This document shows, one piece after another, positions 22,421 to 35,395 of a stretch of 64,000 bases of DNA. How positions within the stretch are numbered: position 1 is the first letter of the stretch; the number at the start of each line of letters is the position of its first letter. Source of the stretch: Pyrenula massariospora (Eukaryota; Ascomycota; Eurotiomycetes; Pyrenulales; Pyrenulaceae). The stretch spans positions 1,054,001-1,118,000 of the forward strand of contig JAGFMI010000005.1 in assembly GCA_021030905.1 (NCBI GenBank). Direction: 5' to 3'. A program made the translations under genes and the position numbers. Below the pieces are notes generated by a model. That model did not search any database and was not told where the DNA came from. It saw only the letters and a program-made list of their open reading frames with translations.

Positions 22421-24170
22421 CGTGAAGGAAAGAGGTTCCGATTGTGCTTCGTAGGGACACGTGATGAGGCAGCGGCCTGCACACGTCGAAGACGTGGACT
22501 GTGGTGGCACTGAGACAAATTTCTGGTGGACGTATTGGCTCTGGCTTGGCGTGCTTTAGGGCGCGGGCGCGATAGGCGGGAAGCTTGTAGGGGTCCGGCC
22601 TTCGCAAGCGGGCTAGCGGTGGAAGGGGGGAAGTGAAACGGCGTTTCATCATCTGCATCCCCCAACTCTAAAATAAACCGGAACCCGGCTCATCGGTAGT
22701 AATTCCAATCTTAACGCCCTGCCTGCCTCTCGTCCACTGGTCGCGCCTACATGCAGACTGGGAGAGCGCAGAAGCAATTTTAAAACGAGCACATGCGCCT
22801 CTCGTGCTGGGGCGCCGTCCAGCAATCTGCTTGTCCCACTGCGGGGCGACTATGCCATGAAACAGACGAGCCGCCTACCACTACTGTCCTGGAGCTTTCC
22901 CTCCAATGCTCTCAATGCTCGGTAGTGGTCCATCTCCACGATCTCGGAAAAATACATCTCTGGTCCTCCGTCCGACATGATCATCGTGCCTGCGAATGGT
23001 ACAGCAGTGGCCGCGTTGTTGCATTTGGAATGTCTGGCAGGACCCGATGATCGTCAAACTAGCTTCCGAAGAAGCCAGCCGCCGTTGTTTCTTATGGAGA
23101 AGGCATCCAGCAACCTAGAGCCCGCCGGAGAATTTCAAGGAACGAAGCTGGCGATGACAAAGGATGGGCGTGCTTGATAACATACCGTGCACATCTTGGA
23201 GCCAGTAGTAGACATGCAAAAGGGGCCTTTTTCGCCCTGTTGGCGGCGGACCTGCGGGATGGGTATGCGCGTCAATTCGCGGCTCCATCGGTGGGTGAGG
23301 AAACGTTCATCAGCAGGCTCGACAATGTTGGCGAACGCTGAGCACTATTAGTAGTAGAATTAAGCCACAGACCGAGGCCTTGGATGGAAAGATTAAATAC
23401 TTGAGGTCGCTGGCGGTGTGCTGTCACTTCGTCCACAGTGGATGCGTGTGCACTTGGTTCCGACCCCTCGGCCAGCCAAGGATCGCTGGCTGAGTCGGAT
23501 TTTGCGGACAGCCCAAAGGGAACTTGTCTCTCGACCTCCTGAATTTCCAACCTCCCACCTCCGCCTTCTCACCACCACTCCTCTGTTCCTCTCCCCCCCT
23601 TCACCCACGAGCCTCTTTAATATAGCTTAATTCGTCGCCGTTTGATCTCGCACGGCCTGTTCGCTTCCTCGACGTCGGTCCTTCCCCTCTGCGTCCATTC
23701 TTGTCTCTCCTTTCGCCGTCTCGAAGACTTGCGCAATCACTTTGCCCAAATCCTGCACCCGCGACAATTACGCTCCTTTCCAACAGCCTTCAAGACATTC
23801 GATCCCGCATCGTATCATCCCGAAAGTCAGCTCAGAAGATCTTCGAGCACAGCGACCTCTATAAGCCATATCTTTATTCTTCTAGCGCAGCCTGCTACGC
23901 TCTTAGTTTCGACTTTGCTCGGTCACAATACAACATCAATCTCATAAATTATCGCTTCGCCCAGCTACAGTCACGTGCCTCATTCGTTCTGTGTACCTAC
24001 GCAAGTCTACCATTCCTTCGGACTCCATATTCCCACTACAGCGTTCATCAAATCCTGGACCCCATAACCCCCCAAAAGCTAGTAATTGGTCAGAATAATT
24101 GCTGAAAGTATCTGAGACTGCCACCATACCCATTTTGCCTGGTTCGGCGAGCCAGTTGGAAGTCATTAGC
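22421..24170. promoter_or_regulatory. Divergent intergenic region between SWC2 (-) and the RRM-PUF gene (+)
   Basis: 1.75 kb carrying both promoters. CT-rich runs at about 23560-23620 and 23690-23720 precede the PUF gene and fit a long, possibly spliced leader, common for fungal RNA-binding-protein genes. No separate coding gene is supported. Confidence 0.45.
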
Positions 24171-27100
24171 ATGGCTCCTACGTCGCGGCCGCAAGATCAC
24201 CTCACTCTTGGGTTTCTGCCACAGCCCTCAATCACTCGCTCTGGTTCCTCAACGGGCAACAACTCTCCAGTCGAACCTTCGACCGGCAATTCTGTCAAGT
24301 CTCCATTCGGTGGTTCTAACGGACTTAGTGCTGCGGGAGCAAATCTCGGTGGCGTTCGACTAGGTGCAGGGTCTCCATCTCATGAGCTAGGTACTCGGTT
24401 GTACCCCAAACGGTAGGCACCCGTGATCATCCGTACTTAGTTTGACGAATGTCTAACGCGGTCACGTTAACAGGGCAAGAGAGATTGTCGCGCAGGAGGG
24501 CAGGTCTCCTAGCATCTGGGGGCCACCAACAAGCGGCAATTCCACACCTTTGCGAGAAAATATTCCGGAGTCGCCTACACAAGATGGATTTCCAGATCTT
24601 GTACCGCAAGGTGATAATGGTCTTAACAGCCCGGCCCGCCGCGCGAGAGCTGGCACCGTCCCGTCAAGATTCTCGCCTGTAGGTACGATAAATGGTGTCA
24701 ACATTCAGCAAGCTCTCCTTACGAAATCCTCACGACCAACCCCGTCCACAAGCCCCTTTAGAACACCTCCCATTCAAGCACCGGACCAGTCTCTCAAATC
24801 CGGAGGCCCTCCAAGTTCAAATTCTGCGCTTCTTTCTCGCCTTCGAGCTGGCTCTATGCCCCATCGCCCTAACTCTCTTGCTGGTCAGAGCACGTATTCG
24901 TCTCTTTTCTCGTCAGGTTGGAGTAGCGGGAACCGAGAACGCTCTTCAACGCTCGCCAGCATTCGGTCCGCCGATGACCCTTCTTCTCCGGCTCAGTCGT
25001 CATTCTCCAAGGACGGGCTTGCAGATAACGATGTCAGGACACTGGACTATCTTGGTTTGATAGAGACACCTCAGCAGGCTCGGGCATCCTTAGCAAAGTC
25101 GACAGCCGAAGACATGTTGTTGCAACAGCAGCAGCAGGCTACTGGTCTACCTCAATTACTTGCCCAGCTCAACAACCCCAATGCTAACAGAATGAGGTCC
25201 TATTCAGTCAATGCAAAGGAGAGGTATGCGGAAGAAGACGAAGACGCTTACGGACTATCGTATTCTGGCCTCAACAGCGGCACACTTACGCCAGATGCGG
25301 CGGCTCTTCAGGCCCAAATCCATCAGCATAATTTGGCGGTCCAAGCGTTTGCTAATCATGCAACGGCGAGCAGACCTAGAGCACGGACGGCAGGAGTACT
25401 CGACGCGAATACCCAACGCGGTCTTCGGAACTATCTGGCGGCTCCCTCACGCTTCGACAGGGGGATCAGAGAGTCTCTAACTGAAAGCGGCGATTTCCAA
25501 GGGCTGAGCGATGCAGTGCAAATGATGAATTTGACCGATATAGCTTCACGCCAAGAAAATGTGGAAGAAAGTGGCCTCGAAGGCCCCACCAGAGCTCTTT
25601 GGATAGGCAGTATACCAGTGTCAACAACGGTTTCATCTTTGGATGCAATTTTCAGCCAGTATGGCCCGATTGAGTCGACGCGGGTACTCACCCATAAGAA
25701 TTGTGGCTTTGTTAATTTTGAACGTGTCGAAAGTGCGATTCAGGCCAAGTCTTTGGTCAACGGAAAAGAAATCTTCCCTGGTGCTGGGCCGATCAGGATT
25801 GGGTATGCCAAAGTCCCCACCATGTCAGCCACAGCGACCCCGGGTGCAAATGGTCTACACCCTTCTCCTACCCCAGATCCCCATGCAGGTAAGTCGCCAG
25901 CTGCAGCGGTAGCACGTACTGCCGTTGGTAGTGATGGGGCACCCTCTGGACCTGGACATAATGCCGCCGGATCTGCAGCAGCAATGCAAGTACCGGATCT
26001 CCCACACTTGGAACCTGAGATGCTACAAATCGTCCTTCAATTTGGCGCTACCGAGGATGAACTCCGGAACATTCAGCAGAGCATCGATTCTGCGATTTCA
26101 TTCCAAGCATACGAGCCAGAGATCCCTCCTATTCCAGATCCGAGCCCGACGAGGATGTTTGATGCGCCGAAGCTGAGAGATGTTCGGAAACGGATCGATA
26201 ATGGGACATGCGATCTTGCTGAGATTGAAGCGACTGCCAACGATATGCTCCCGGAAATCGCCGAGCTCTCTTCGGATTACTTAGGAAACACAGTAGTGCA
26301 AAAGCTTTTCGAGTACTGTAATGAGCAGACGAAAGAATTAATGCTTGCGCAAATCTCTCCACATCTTGCAGAGATTGGCATTCACAAGAACGGTACTTGG
26401 GCCGCTCAAAAGATCATCGACGTGGCGAAAACCCCTGAACAAATGTCTATGATCGTCAACAGTTTGCGACCTTTTACAGTTCCGCTATTCCTCGACCAGT
26501 ACGGAAATTACGTTCTGCAGTGCTGCCTACGCTTTGGACCGCCCTTCAACAATTTCATTTTTGAAACTATGCTTAGCAAGATGTGGGAAATTGCACAAGG
26601 ACGCTTTGGTGCGCGAGCTATGCGAGCCTGCCTAGAGAGCCACCATTCTTCAAAAAATCAACAACGTATGCTGGCTGCCGCCATTGCTCAGCATAGCGTT
26701 CAGCTTGCCTCTAACGCAAACGGCGCACTGCTATTGACATGGTTCCTTGATACTTGCACCTTTCCCCAGCGGCGGACAGTGCTTGCTCCTCGCCTCATCT
26801 CTCATCTTGTCCATCTTTGCACGCACAAAGTGGCATATCTCACCGTATTAAAAGTCATCAATCAGCGAAACGAACCTGATGCGCGTGATGCGGTCCTCAA
26901 AGCGCTTTTCTTCAGTCCTGGCGATGAGATCCTTGAGCAAATCCTCAGCGACTCGTCCTCAGGCGCTACATTTATTTTCAAGGTCCTCACCACCCCTTGG
27001 TTTGACGAGACTATGCGTTTGGAAGTTGTTGGCAACGTGTCCAAGGTATTGTCCAAGATAAAAGCAACTCCAAGCCAGGGCTACAAACGATTAATGGATG

Positions 27101-27774
27101 AGGTCGGACTCTCGTCTCGAGGAGCTAGCTCGCATCACAACAGTCACTCTCATCCTCACACTGAACGTCCGCGTCCCATGTCCCAGCAGAACAACAGTGC
27201 TTTCATGTCCCAAGCTGGAATGGTGGATAGACAATTAAATAACCCACTAGTGACCAATTTGCCGGTTTCAGGATTTGACAGCCCATCAGGCCCAGCAAGG
27301 AGCAGTTCTGCGGATTCGACCCATTTCAGTCCATATGGATTGAACGGATTGAGCAGCCAAGGTACTGCATTCACGCAATCTCCTGTTCAGCAAATGACCC
27401 CTCAACACATTCCATATCAGCCGTTTATGAACCAAGGCCAAAGGACTGTGTCGGGTCACAGTGGGCCGAATTTTATGCCTGGAATTTCTGCAACAGGTTT
27501 CGGCGGTTATGCTACGCCTCCACCGTCCGTTGACACTTTCCGGAACATGCAAAGTCATTCCTCATCCCCCATACTTGCTCAAGGTCAAATGGCATCAAAT
27601 CCCCTAATGGGACAGAACATTGGTGGATTCGGAGCCCAGAGTTTCAGTCCCATGGCCACCGGTGGCAGCAACATGTATGGCTACCATCAACAAGGGTTCT
27701 TTCCTCAACATCAGATGCAAGCTGTGCAACAAGGAGGCAGAAGAGGCCGCGTAAGATCTAAATCATCCGCATGA
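24171..27774 (+). CDS. RRM plus Pumilio-repeat RNA-binding protein (JSN1/PUF1-PUF2 type)
   Basis: Two exons, 24171-24412 and 24474-27774, give 1180 residues; the 61-nt intron uses GTAGGC and a TAACAG acceptor. The ATG at 24171 (MAPTSRPQDH) is the first in frame. The N-terminal third is Ser/Pro-rich and disordered with a short Gln run. One RRM spans about residues 440-515: RNP2 is LWIGSIP and RNP1 is NCGFVNF. Pumilio repeats follow at about 640-950, with recognisable segments GNTVVQKLFEYC, GTWAAQKIIDVA, GNYVLQCCLRFG and GARAMRACLESH. The C-terminus is Gln/Met/Gly-rich, ending RRGRVRSKSS. RRM-plus-PUF architecture is specific to the yeast Jsn1/Puf2 branch, whose members bind mRNAs for membrane and mitochondrial proteins. 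Confidence 0.92.
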
Positions 27775-28700
27775 GGGGACGCTGAATATTGACATTTGCC
27801 TTTAGAGATGATCCCTTTTCTTCCTCAAGTGTCCTTTAGGCGCAATCCTATTCTTGTGTAAATGCTCCGGAGGGTGGAAAGAATGTTATCGGCGCCTCAT
27901 GTTGACGCTGGCTCGTCTCAAAGAGGACATTGTTGGCGAATAGACATGCATGGATGGGAAAAGATGCTGCGACCTCAGGTCAAACACGCTCGCTACGACT
28001 ATACATTTTACGATTCTTGTTCTGCCCTTTTTATATGGGCCCAAAGACGGCCGCACACATTTGATGGAGTCTGGTTTTGAAAATTTGGGTTCAACGAGAT
28101 TCAATTGATGTCGATGTACAAGGCGTACGGCCGTGATTATTTACAGATGCGGTCGTGGAGGTGTCCTAGGTCTGATGAGGGTGGATATTCCGGCGAATCT
28201 GGATTGGCACAGTACTGAAGCTGGTTGCAATGTCAGGACTTTCCTCTAGCCTGTGCATCATAGCTCTGAAGCAAATTTAGACGCTGGGCATCCGCCAGTC
28301 TCACCTTTTTCCTTTGTGATGTCAATGTGCAGTAGGTGGTTGGGTACTGCTAAGGGCTTTCTGCTATGAAACATAGATTTTTCTACAGAGACTCTGGCTG
28401 CATACACGAACTGGCCTGTGTGAGAGTCGCCGACACGCCATCGAGTAAACCCTTCAAAATTGCGTGTCAAGGGTATCATACCTTTATTGACAGTGGCTTT
28501 TCATAGTTGGAGTAGATACCATGCACAGTCCACCAGTCATAGAATATCACCACCAATTGCGGGTAGCAATTGTTGACCCCTCGATACCCCACCCCACCAC
28601 AGCTAAGAGCACACGAGCTGGCGTTTCGAAATTCCCCACCTTTCTTTTGGATAAATACCCGCTCACATTTAGCTGATATTCGGATTGAGCACTCGGCGAT
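27775..28700. other. Intergenic between PUF and EBP1-like genes
   Basis: The first few hundred nucleotides are the 3' flank of the PUF gene and the rest is promoter for the next plus-strand gene. Short frames here are unconvincing. Confidence 0.4.
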
Positions 28701-30216
28701 ATGGCGACAGAGGCGAATGACATAGGTAAGCTCCCTACGAAAGGCAACAACGACTTAGGTGCATCAAGCCTATGTCTAAGTTGCGCCTCATCCTCGTCTC
28801 CCTCTAGTACGAAGGTAACTGACACAGAGACCAGACTATACACTCAACAACCCAGACACCCTTACGAAATACAAAACTGCCGCTCAGATATCCCAGAGAG
28901 TTCTTGGCCTTGTCACAGGTGCGACCGCGTCTTATGCAACGTATGGGCTTTGTGCTAAACTTGGCCCTCAGAGCTTTGCATAGAAGGTGCCAAAATAGTT
29001 GAGGTTTGCGAGAAAGGCGACAAGCTTCTAGAAGAAGAAATTGCCAAGGTCTATAAAGGCAAAAAAATCCCCAAAGGTGTGATAGACTCAAGAACGGTTG
29101 CCGATTGAGCTGATCGGCGTGCCAGGCATTGCACATCCAACGACTGTCTCTCCAAGCACATATGTGACCCCGTACACACCTCTCGTCTCCGATAGCGAAG
29201 AAGCTGGCACCGCTATCAAGGCTGGGGAGGTGATCAAGATCCAGCTAGGAGCTCAAATAGATGGCTTCGGCACGATCGTTTGCGACAGCATTATCATTCC
29301 ATCGGACAAGAACAAAAACGATATAATCCCTGCTCGCCAGGCTGACTTGCTTTTGGCCACTTATTATGCGAATGAGCTACTTCTCCGACTCATGATACCC
29401 CCTGGAACCCTTATTACAGGGACAGAAGAAGACAAGAGAAAAGCTGCAGCAGAGAAGCCACCAACACAAGCCAAAATAAGTTTATTATTGGAAAAGATTG
29501 CGAAGAGCTACGACGTCAATGTCGTGCAGAATACAACATCATGGCTGTTCGACAGAAATGAGATCGAATCTAAGAAGAAGATCATCGTTGCCTCAGCCGA
29601 TGGGATGAAGGGCGAGGGCACTCCTGAAGTTGGCGAGGTCTGGGGCGTCGAGGTCGGCATGAGTCTTGGTTCCGGAAAGGTCAAAGATTTCACGCAAAGA
29701 TCTACGCTTCATCGGCGAACAGCAACGACGTATCAATTAAAAAGGCCTAGCTCGAGACAAATACTTTCTGAAATCGTGAAGAAATTCGGAACGTTCGCGT
29801 TTAGTCTCCGACAACTCGAAAATGAGCGCGATGCAAAGGTCGGCGTTGTCGAATGTGTGCGATCCGGTGTGCTTCGCGAGTACAAACCCGCAGGAGAGGC
29901 GGATGGAAGCCCTGTTGCCAGACTTCTTACTACCGTTGGTGAGTGAATTGCACACAAAAATCATTCGAACAGCCTAGCCTAAACACATAGCACAGCCATC
30001 ACAAAGAATGGATTGACTCGGCTCGCAGCTCCGCCAGCGCCGGACATTACGCAATTCAAAACGGAGAACAAGATCACGGATGAAGAGATCCTGAAAATTT
30101 TGGAGCGACCAGTCGCAAAATCCACGGGAGCCAAAAGTAAGAACAAGAAAAAGAAGAAGAAGGCTGCAAAGAAGACTTCAGATGAAGAAGAGGGAGATTC
30201 TAGCGAAGAGGACTAG
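28701..30216 (+). CDS. EBP1/PA2G4-like (Cdb4) methionine-aminopeptidase-fold protein
   Basis: Five exons, 28701-28725, 28835-28918, 28984-29076, 29126-29938 and 29996-30216, give 411 residues. Introns are 109, 65, 49 and 57 nt; joins restore DYTLNNPDTL, QRVLGLVTEGAKIVEVCEKG and PKGIAHPTTVSPS. The pita-bread fold of type-II methionine aminopeptidases is recognisable (GEVIKIQLGAQIDGFGTIV), but the canonical metal-binding Asp-Asp pair context is altered (QLGAQIDGF), as is usual for the non-enzymatic EBP1 branch. The C-terminal KNKKKKKKAAKK followed by an acidic end (EEEGDSSEED) is typical of family members and suggests ribosome or nucleolar RNA binding. Known relatives include human PA2G4 and the S. 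pombe curved-DNA-binding protein Cdb4. The 25-nt first exon is easily missed. Confidence 0.93.
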
Positions 30217-31033
30217 TTCTAGATCTTTAGTCTTTCAAAGCTGGGTTTAACGGTCTTCGCCAAGTGGTATACACCCTAGCAGCGCAGCCAGAATACCGGG
30301 TGCAGTATAGGTTCCACGCCTTGTGTCTGGTGATAGAATTCAAGACGGACACAAACCTGCTATCAATAGCGGTTCGTGAGACAATGAAAAGCGGCCCTTT
30401 CGGAGAAGCAAGCACTTTCCATTGTTGTCGAGTGATCCATACGTAGGCCCCATGATGATAGAACGATGACAGTTTTGTGAACACGAATGGCGAAGATGAA
30501 TGGGAATGTATTTGTAACTGGGTGTAAGTTTGTGGATAGCGATGCCACTATGAAAGCATTTTGAAGGACTTAACAGATCATCCCCTGAATGCCCCTAACC
30601 CCCCAAACCCCTTTAAACCAAGCCAAGTGCCCGATTATCTTGTAATTATTGCGATACAGCAAATCAAAGCATACACTTGACCCAGCAAATGAATGGGATA
30701 GAATCGACAGCGTACGGTGATGTTAAATGTAATTTAGACAGCGGCGTGGACTGTTGAAGAGTCAACAGTGGGTGATGTCGACCACCCCCCCTTAACCAGA
30801 TTTGGGGGTTGCTATCAAGCATTGCCGCGGACGTTTTCAGATTTCTTGTCTCCTCCAACATTCCGAACAACAACACTGCGAACACTGATAAACCACCCAA
30901 CGATCCAGTTAAGCTTTGCATACAGGCTGCTGGAGGCATTGTGAGTCTCTGCGTAGTATGTGATTTCATGTCACTGAGTGAACTAAACTAGGTTGTGGTG
31001 TGATTCACCCCGGCAGGGGTGAAGCCGCCGACG
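30217..31033. other. Intergenic, RCO1-like gene promoter
   Basis: About 0.8 kb between two plus-strand genes; no other gene seen. An acceptor-like CCGGCAG at 31011-31016, just before the ATG, leaves open a spliced leader. Confidence 0.4.
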
Positions 31034-34000
31034 ATGGCAACTCTCAGAAATCTGCGGAATTCCTCGCGGATGTCGAGCCCGTTCACTCAACCCCTCAAGC
31101 AGCCCGACCAGCCTGCTCAAAGTGAAAAGCCAAAGGAGGAGAGTCATTCACTGTCAGATGTATGGGAAGAGCCACCGGTGCGGACTCCAGCTGCCAGCTT
31201 TGAAGATGTGCCTGGTTTAGACCGTCACGGCGTCCTTGAACACATGGCACCACTGGGAAGTCTGCCAAATCAAAAGATCTTACAACGTTTGAAAGTCTTG
31301 GGGTCTCGACCATTGAATCGCTTCTCTTCACCTGCGCCTGCCCCACCCGTTTCCAACTCGAACGACGAGGAAGGAATTACTGTTCCGACAAACGGCTACA
31401 GCAGTGTTGAGACACCTTCTCCTGCCAACCTCTCACCTCGATCAGATTCGGTAAAACCTGAAGATATGATGACAAGGGCGAGTTCATCACGGGCACGAGC
31501 AGCTGAAACAGCTCCCGATCGGCCGCCAGAGGATGCTGCTCTGGCGCCAACACCAGTGGCTTCACCTCCATCAATGCCACAACCGCCTCGCAACGTGGAA
31601 AACCAATTAAACAACTCTTCCACACCTGTCATGTCTTCTGATGTCTCTGCAAAAGCCCTTACTCAAACCTCTATCTCTACTCCTGCCCCTCCAGCATCTT
31701 CCAACTTCTCTTCAACCACCTCTCCCACAGGCGATTTTTCCACAACTTTTTCGCGAGAGATCATGAAGTACAACACGAAGATAGCCGTCGATCTCGCGGA
31801 AGCAGCGGGCAAGCCAGGAACTGCCTTGGCTTTGCAACGATTTTACGCGGCCAGCGCTTCCCAGGCTCACGTTCTTCGCGCTTTGGACCGTTTCTTCAGC
31901 AAGAGGGACGACCGGCGAGATCGCAAGCTGCTCAAGAACTATATCAAAGCAGCAGATGCGGAGATAGCGGCTGGACTGCACCGCAGAAATTCCAAATCAG
32001 CCCCTTCTCCTACTGTTCCTACTCCCACGGCTCAGTCGTTGCCACCATCTCATCGGCAAGCTCAGCCCGTGAATCATGCTCCGCCCACGCAAGCATCGCC
32101 CGTGCTACAGAACCAGCCGCAGCTTCATCGGCTGGACACGTCGTTCTCGCAGCCGGAGAATCATCGTGCTACGCCGTCTCGCAACGGGAGCAGCAAGTCA
32201 TCAGAATCATCTACCGTTGTGGTGGCCTCTGCTGAACCCGTGACAGCTGTTCAGGAGCCCACACCGGTGGACGGGGTGCCGGCAGCTGGCGACAATCAAG
32301 CAGCCAGACCTGGCGAACTTTCTGTACCACGAGGCGGGCGTCGGCGACGAACCCGCAGTCGAAGCGAGTCAACATCCTCGTCTCTCTCCTCCGCGCAGTC
32401 ACTTGATGCTGAAATCTACGCCCCTGCGATCGAGGTGGGAGATCAGACACCGGAAGCCGGAGGTGCCAAGGGTGCTGCGACCACTGAGCGACGCCAAGCC
32501 CTGACCCGTGGGGCGTCTGCCCAAGATCTCCCTCCCTTACCCTCAGCTTCACTCCCTCACCATTCTCGCCGTCCAGAATCCCCCGTCGCCAGACCCGCCT
32601 ACTCGTACTTCCCGACCGTCAACCAGAAAGCTGAGCGACGAAGACACACCAAAGACCGGCGACCTCCCGTATCCGAAGAGGAACGTGAACGCCTAGAAGA
32701 AACCCGTCGCGGGTTCTACGACTCAACTTACGAGCATTCCACTGACCCACAGCTCACTGCGCTGCGACAGAACATCGATTCGCATCGCAGCGAAATCAGG
32801 CCACCAGTCGACGAGACTCGCGAGCCGGCAATTGATCCTCGGGCTGTGACTGCGAATGCTCGAGCTCCTGTAATTCACGTCCATGCGCCATCTTTCTCCA
32901 GCCACTTAGATGACATCTCATCTCCAGCAGAGCAGCCATCATCTCCAATGATTGCCGTCTCTCCAGCTCTTCCTCATTTTCCTAACTTGCGCAATGGTGT
33001 CGGCAAGAAGCGACCCAGAACTGACTTTGAAGATGATGATGCTGAGACACCAGCTTCTTCTGGTCCAGGCGACCATCTTGCACCACCTCATGCAGGAATC
33101 GGTTCTTCTCGAGCCGGGACGCCAAAGATTAATAATCGGCCTGCAAAGAAAGTAAAGAAGTCCGCTCGCATTATGATCTCGTAAGTACTACTATTTCATC
33201 GCTGCATTTGGCAATAACAATCTGCGTTGTTGTGTCATTGATTCGACGTTATTCCGTTCTTTGTTACAATGAGCGGCATGCATTACTCATTGATTGCCAT
33301 CTCCTTGTCTATTGTGAGACGGGAATAATATGTTCCGTCTTCACCCCAACATCACCTTTCGAATTCCGGTCTTTAAATGATTCATCTTTTCCATTCTACA
33401 AGTTAAAACTAACAAAAAATTAGACCACAAAAGAACAAGACTGTAGGAGTTACAGCTGGCATGTCACGCACCACACGTAGCATGAGAGAGCACGATGCAG
33501 CTAATGTCGCGGACACAGACGAGGAGGTAAGCTTAGAATGTTGCTTCTTTTTCGATTTTCTCAGTATAGAACTCCTTCTTCACGATTTTGGAACCATCCA
33601 CAGTCTCTCCAAAATTCCGGTGTTCCTAACAGATTCAGGAAAATAACGATTTCTGCTCCGCCTGCGGTGGTAATGGGGAGTTGCTTTGTTGCGATGGCTG
33701 CCCAAATTCGTTCCACTTTACTTGCGCCGACCCACCTATCAACCCTAAGCAGCCACCAGAAGGCGAATGGTTCTGCTCAACTTGTCAGGCCCGGAACAAC
33801 CGCCGGAACAAACCACTTGAGGAGATCAATCGATTTTTCAGTCGCCTTTTCGGACGCCTTGAGAACGCAAATCCCAAATCTTTTGCACTTCCTAGCGAGG
33901 TTCGCGGCTATTTTGAAGGCGTCGCGACGGGGGAGGCAGGCGAGTATGCGGAAGTTGTTGTCAATCGACAGAACAACGAACCGTTCAGGTAAGCTTTGAT

Positions 34001-35395
34001 CATGTATTTGGTAGTCTTCGCATTAACTCGTTCCAGGATCAATCGACTGGGGGCGCCTGAAGAGCCCGACTACAAGAAGTTGCGAGACAAGAATGACAGG
34101 GCTATTGTCTGCGCTGCTTGCAATCTCACCACTGATGATGGCAAACGTGAGATCGTTCCTTGCGACTTCTGTCCTGCTCGCTTTCATATAGACTGTCTTG
34201 ACCCACCGCTTGCTGTCCCGCCTCGCCGGCGGCCTGGCGACAAGCCTAGTCATACCTGGCGTTGTCCTCTTCATACCCAGGATTTAGTTCAGAACATTCG
34301 TCAGAACCGAAGCGCCGAGAATGTTAAAGCTGTTGCTAATCGCGACGGTCTGATCGCACGCAAGCCTAAATTAAGGCGACCCAAAAACGCCATACCTAAG
34401 GATATATCGTTAACTCGTGGATTTCCAAACAATGGTCTGATCGAGGTCGAGCTCATGCCAGAAGTCGAAACGAGCTTTGATGAGATTGACATGGAGGGTA
34501 CGGTGTACCGACTACCGGAAGAAGGCATTAGGCTCGACTTTGCCAACAAAGTCAAACGGTTGGAACTTTCATTACATTTATTAGAATGCAGCTAATATCT
34601 TGCAACAGGTCCTGGTTCGAAGAACACGTTGCTCAAAATGACGTGGCTCGTAAACGCGCAAGAACCGATCGTTACTTGCCAACTTCTTTACAGACCTCAA
34701 CGATTGAAGCGCAACAGGACCACATTCGAAAACTCGATCAAATAACTAATGAAAGGGCTGCTGCTAAGGCGCAGAGGGAAGCCTCTGAGCGCGCTCAAGC
34801 TCGACTCCAAGCTCGCACTATGAAAGAGCAGCGCGCAGCACTCAACCTTATTGCTCTTGCTACTGGCACCGATGGACACCCTAGGGATCCCACCCCATCA
34901 GCTAAGGGTCTTGAAACTGAGGCTCCTCAACCCCGTGGCAAGAAGCGTACATCTTCCGAAGCCGAAGATGGCGATCCGGAGCAACTAGAAAATCCCCATC
35001 CAGCGAAGGTGCCCAAAGGCAAAATCGAAGAGCTGACCCAAGCTCTGGTCTCTGAGGCTCCGGATGAAGTGGTGGAGGAAATGGAGTCGGAGGAGCGGAG
35101 AGCATTGGAGGTCATGATGGAGCGGGTGAAGGCCAGGTTGAGAGTCCTGGATGGTGTTGAAGACAAAACAGATGGGACCGCTGCTGTTACGCAGACTGCA
35201 GAGAATTTTGGCGAAAGCGTGAAGACGGATTCGAACGCTGGGTCTGCGGCGGTTGGAAGCCCGGATGGTGATGGCACCGCTGCCGATGAGGCGGGTGTCC
35301 TTGGTGAGGGGACCAGTGTGCAGGATAGCACTGCTATTGAAGAAGAGAGTGTTGCTGTTGCGCCTCTCGAAGCGCCGGTGGTTATGGAGGAGTGA
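31034..35395 (+). CDS. RCO1-like double-PHD subunit of an Rpd3S/Clr6-II type histone deacetylase complex
   Basis: Five exons, 31034-33180, 33424-33526, 33639-33988, 34037-34558 and 34609-35395, give 1302 residues; introns are 243, 112, 48 and 50 nt, the last with an unusual GTTGGA donor. Exon 1 codes some 715 disordered residues. PHD1 (about 755-800) reads CSACGGNGELLCCDGC, FHFTC and EWFCSTC. The following helix-rich linker (PLEEINRFFSRLFGRLEN) is where yeast Rco1 contacts the MRG protein Eaf3. PHD2 (about 890-945) reads VCAACNLTTDDGKREIVPC, RFHIDCLDPP and WRCPLH. A coiled coil follows (about 1085-1130) and then an acidic tail. Order and spacing PHD-linker-PHD match Rco1 and S. pombe Cph1/Cph2, which direct deacetylation behind RNA polymerase II. 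Confidence 0.88.

Noticed and set aside
21372-22454. 360-residue plus-strand frame opposite SWC2
   Set aside because: Ser-rich antisense of the acidic and basic tracts of SWC2; the minus strand has unmistakable YL1 domains.
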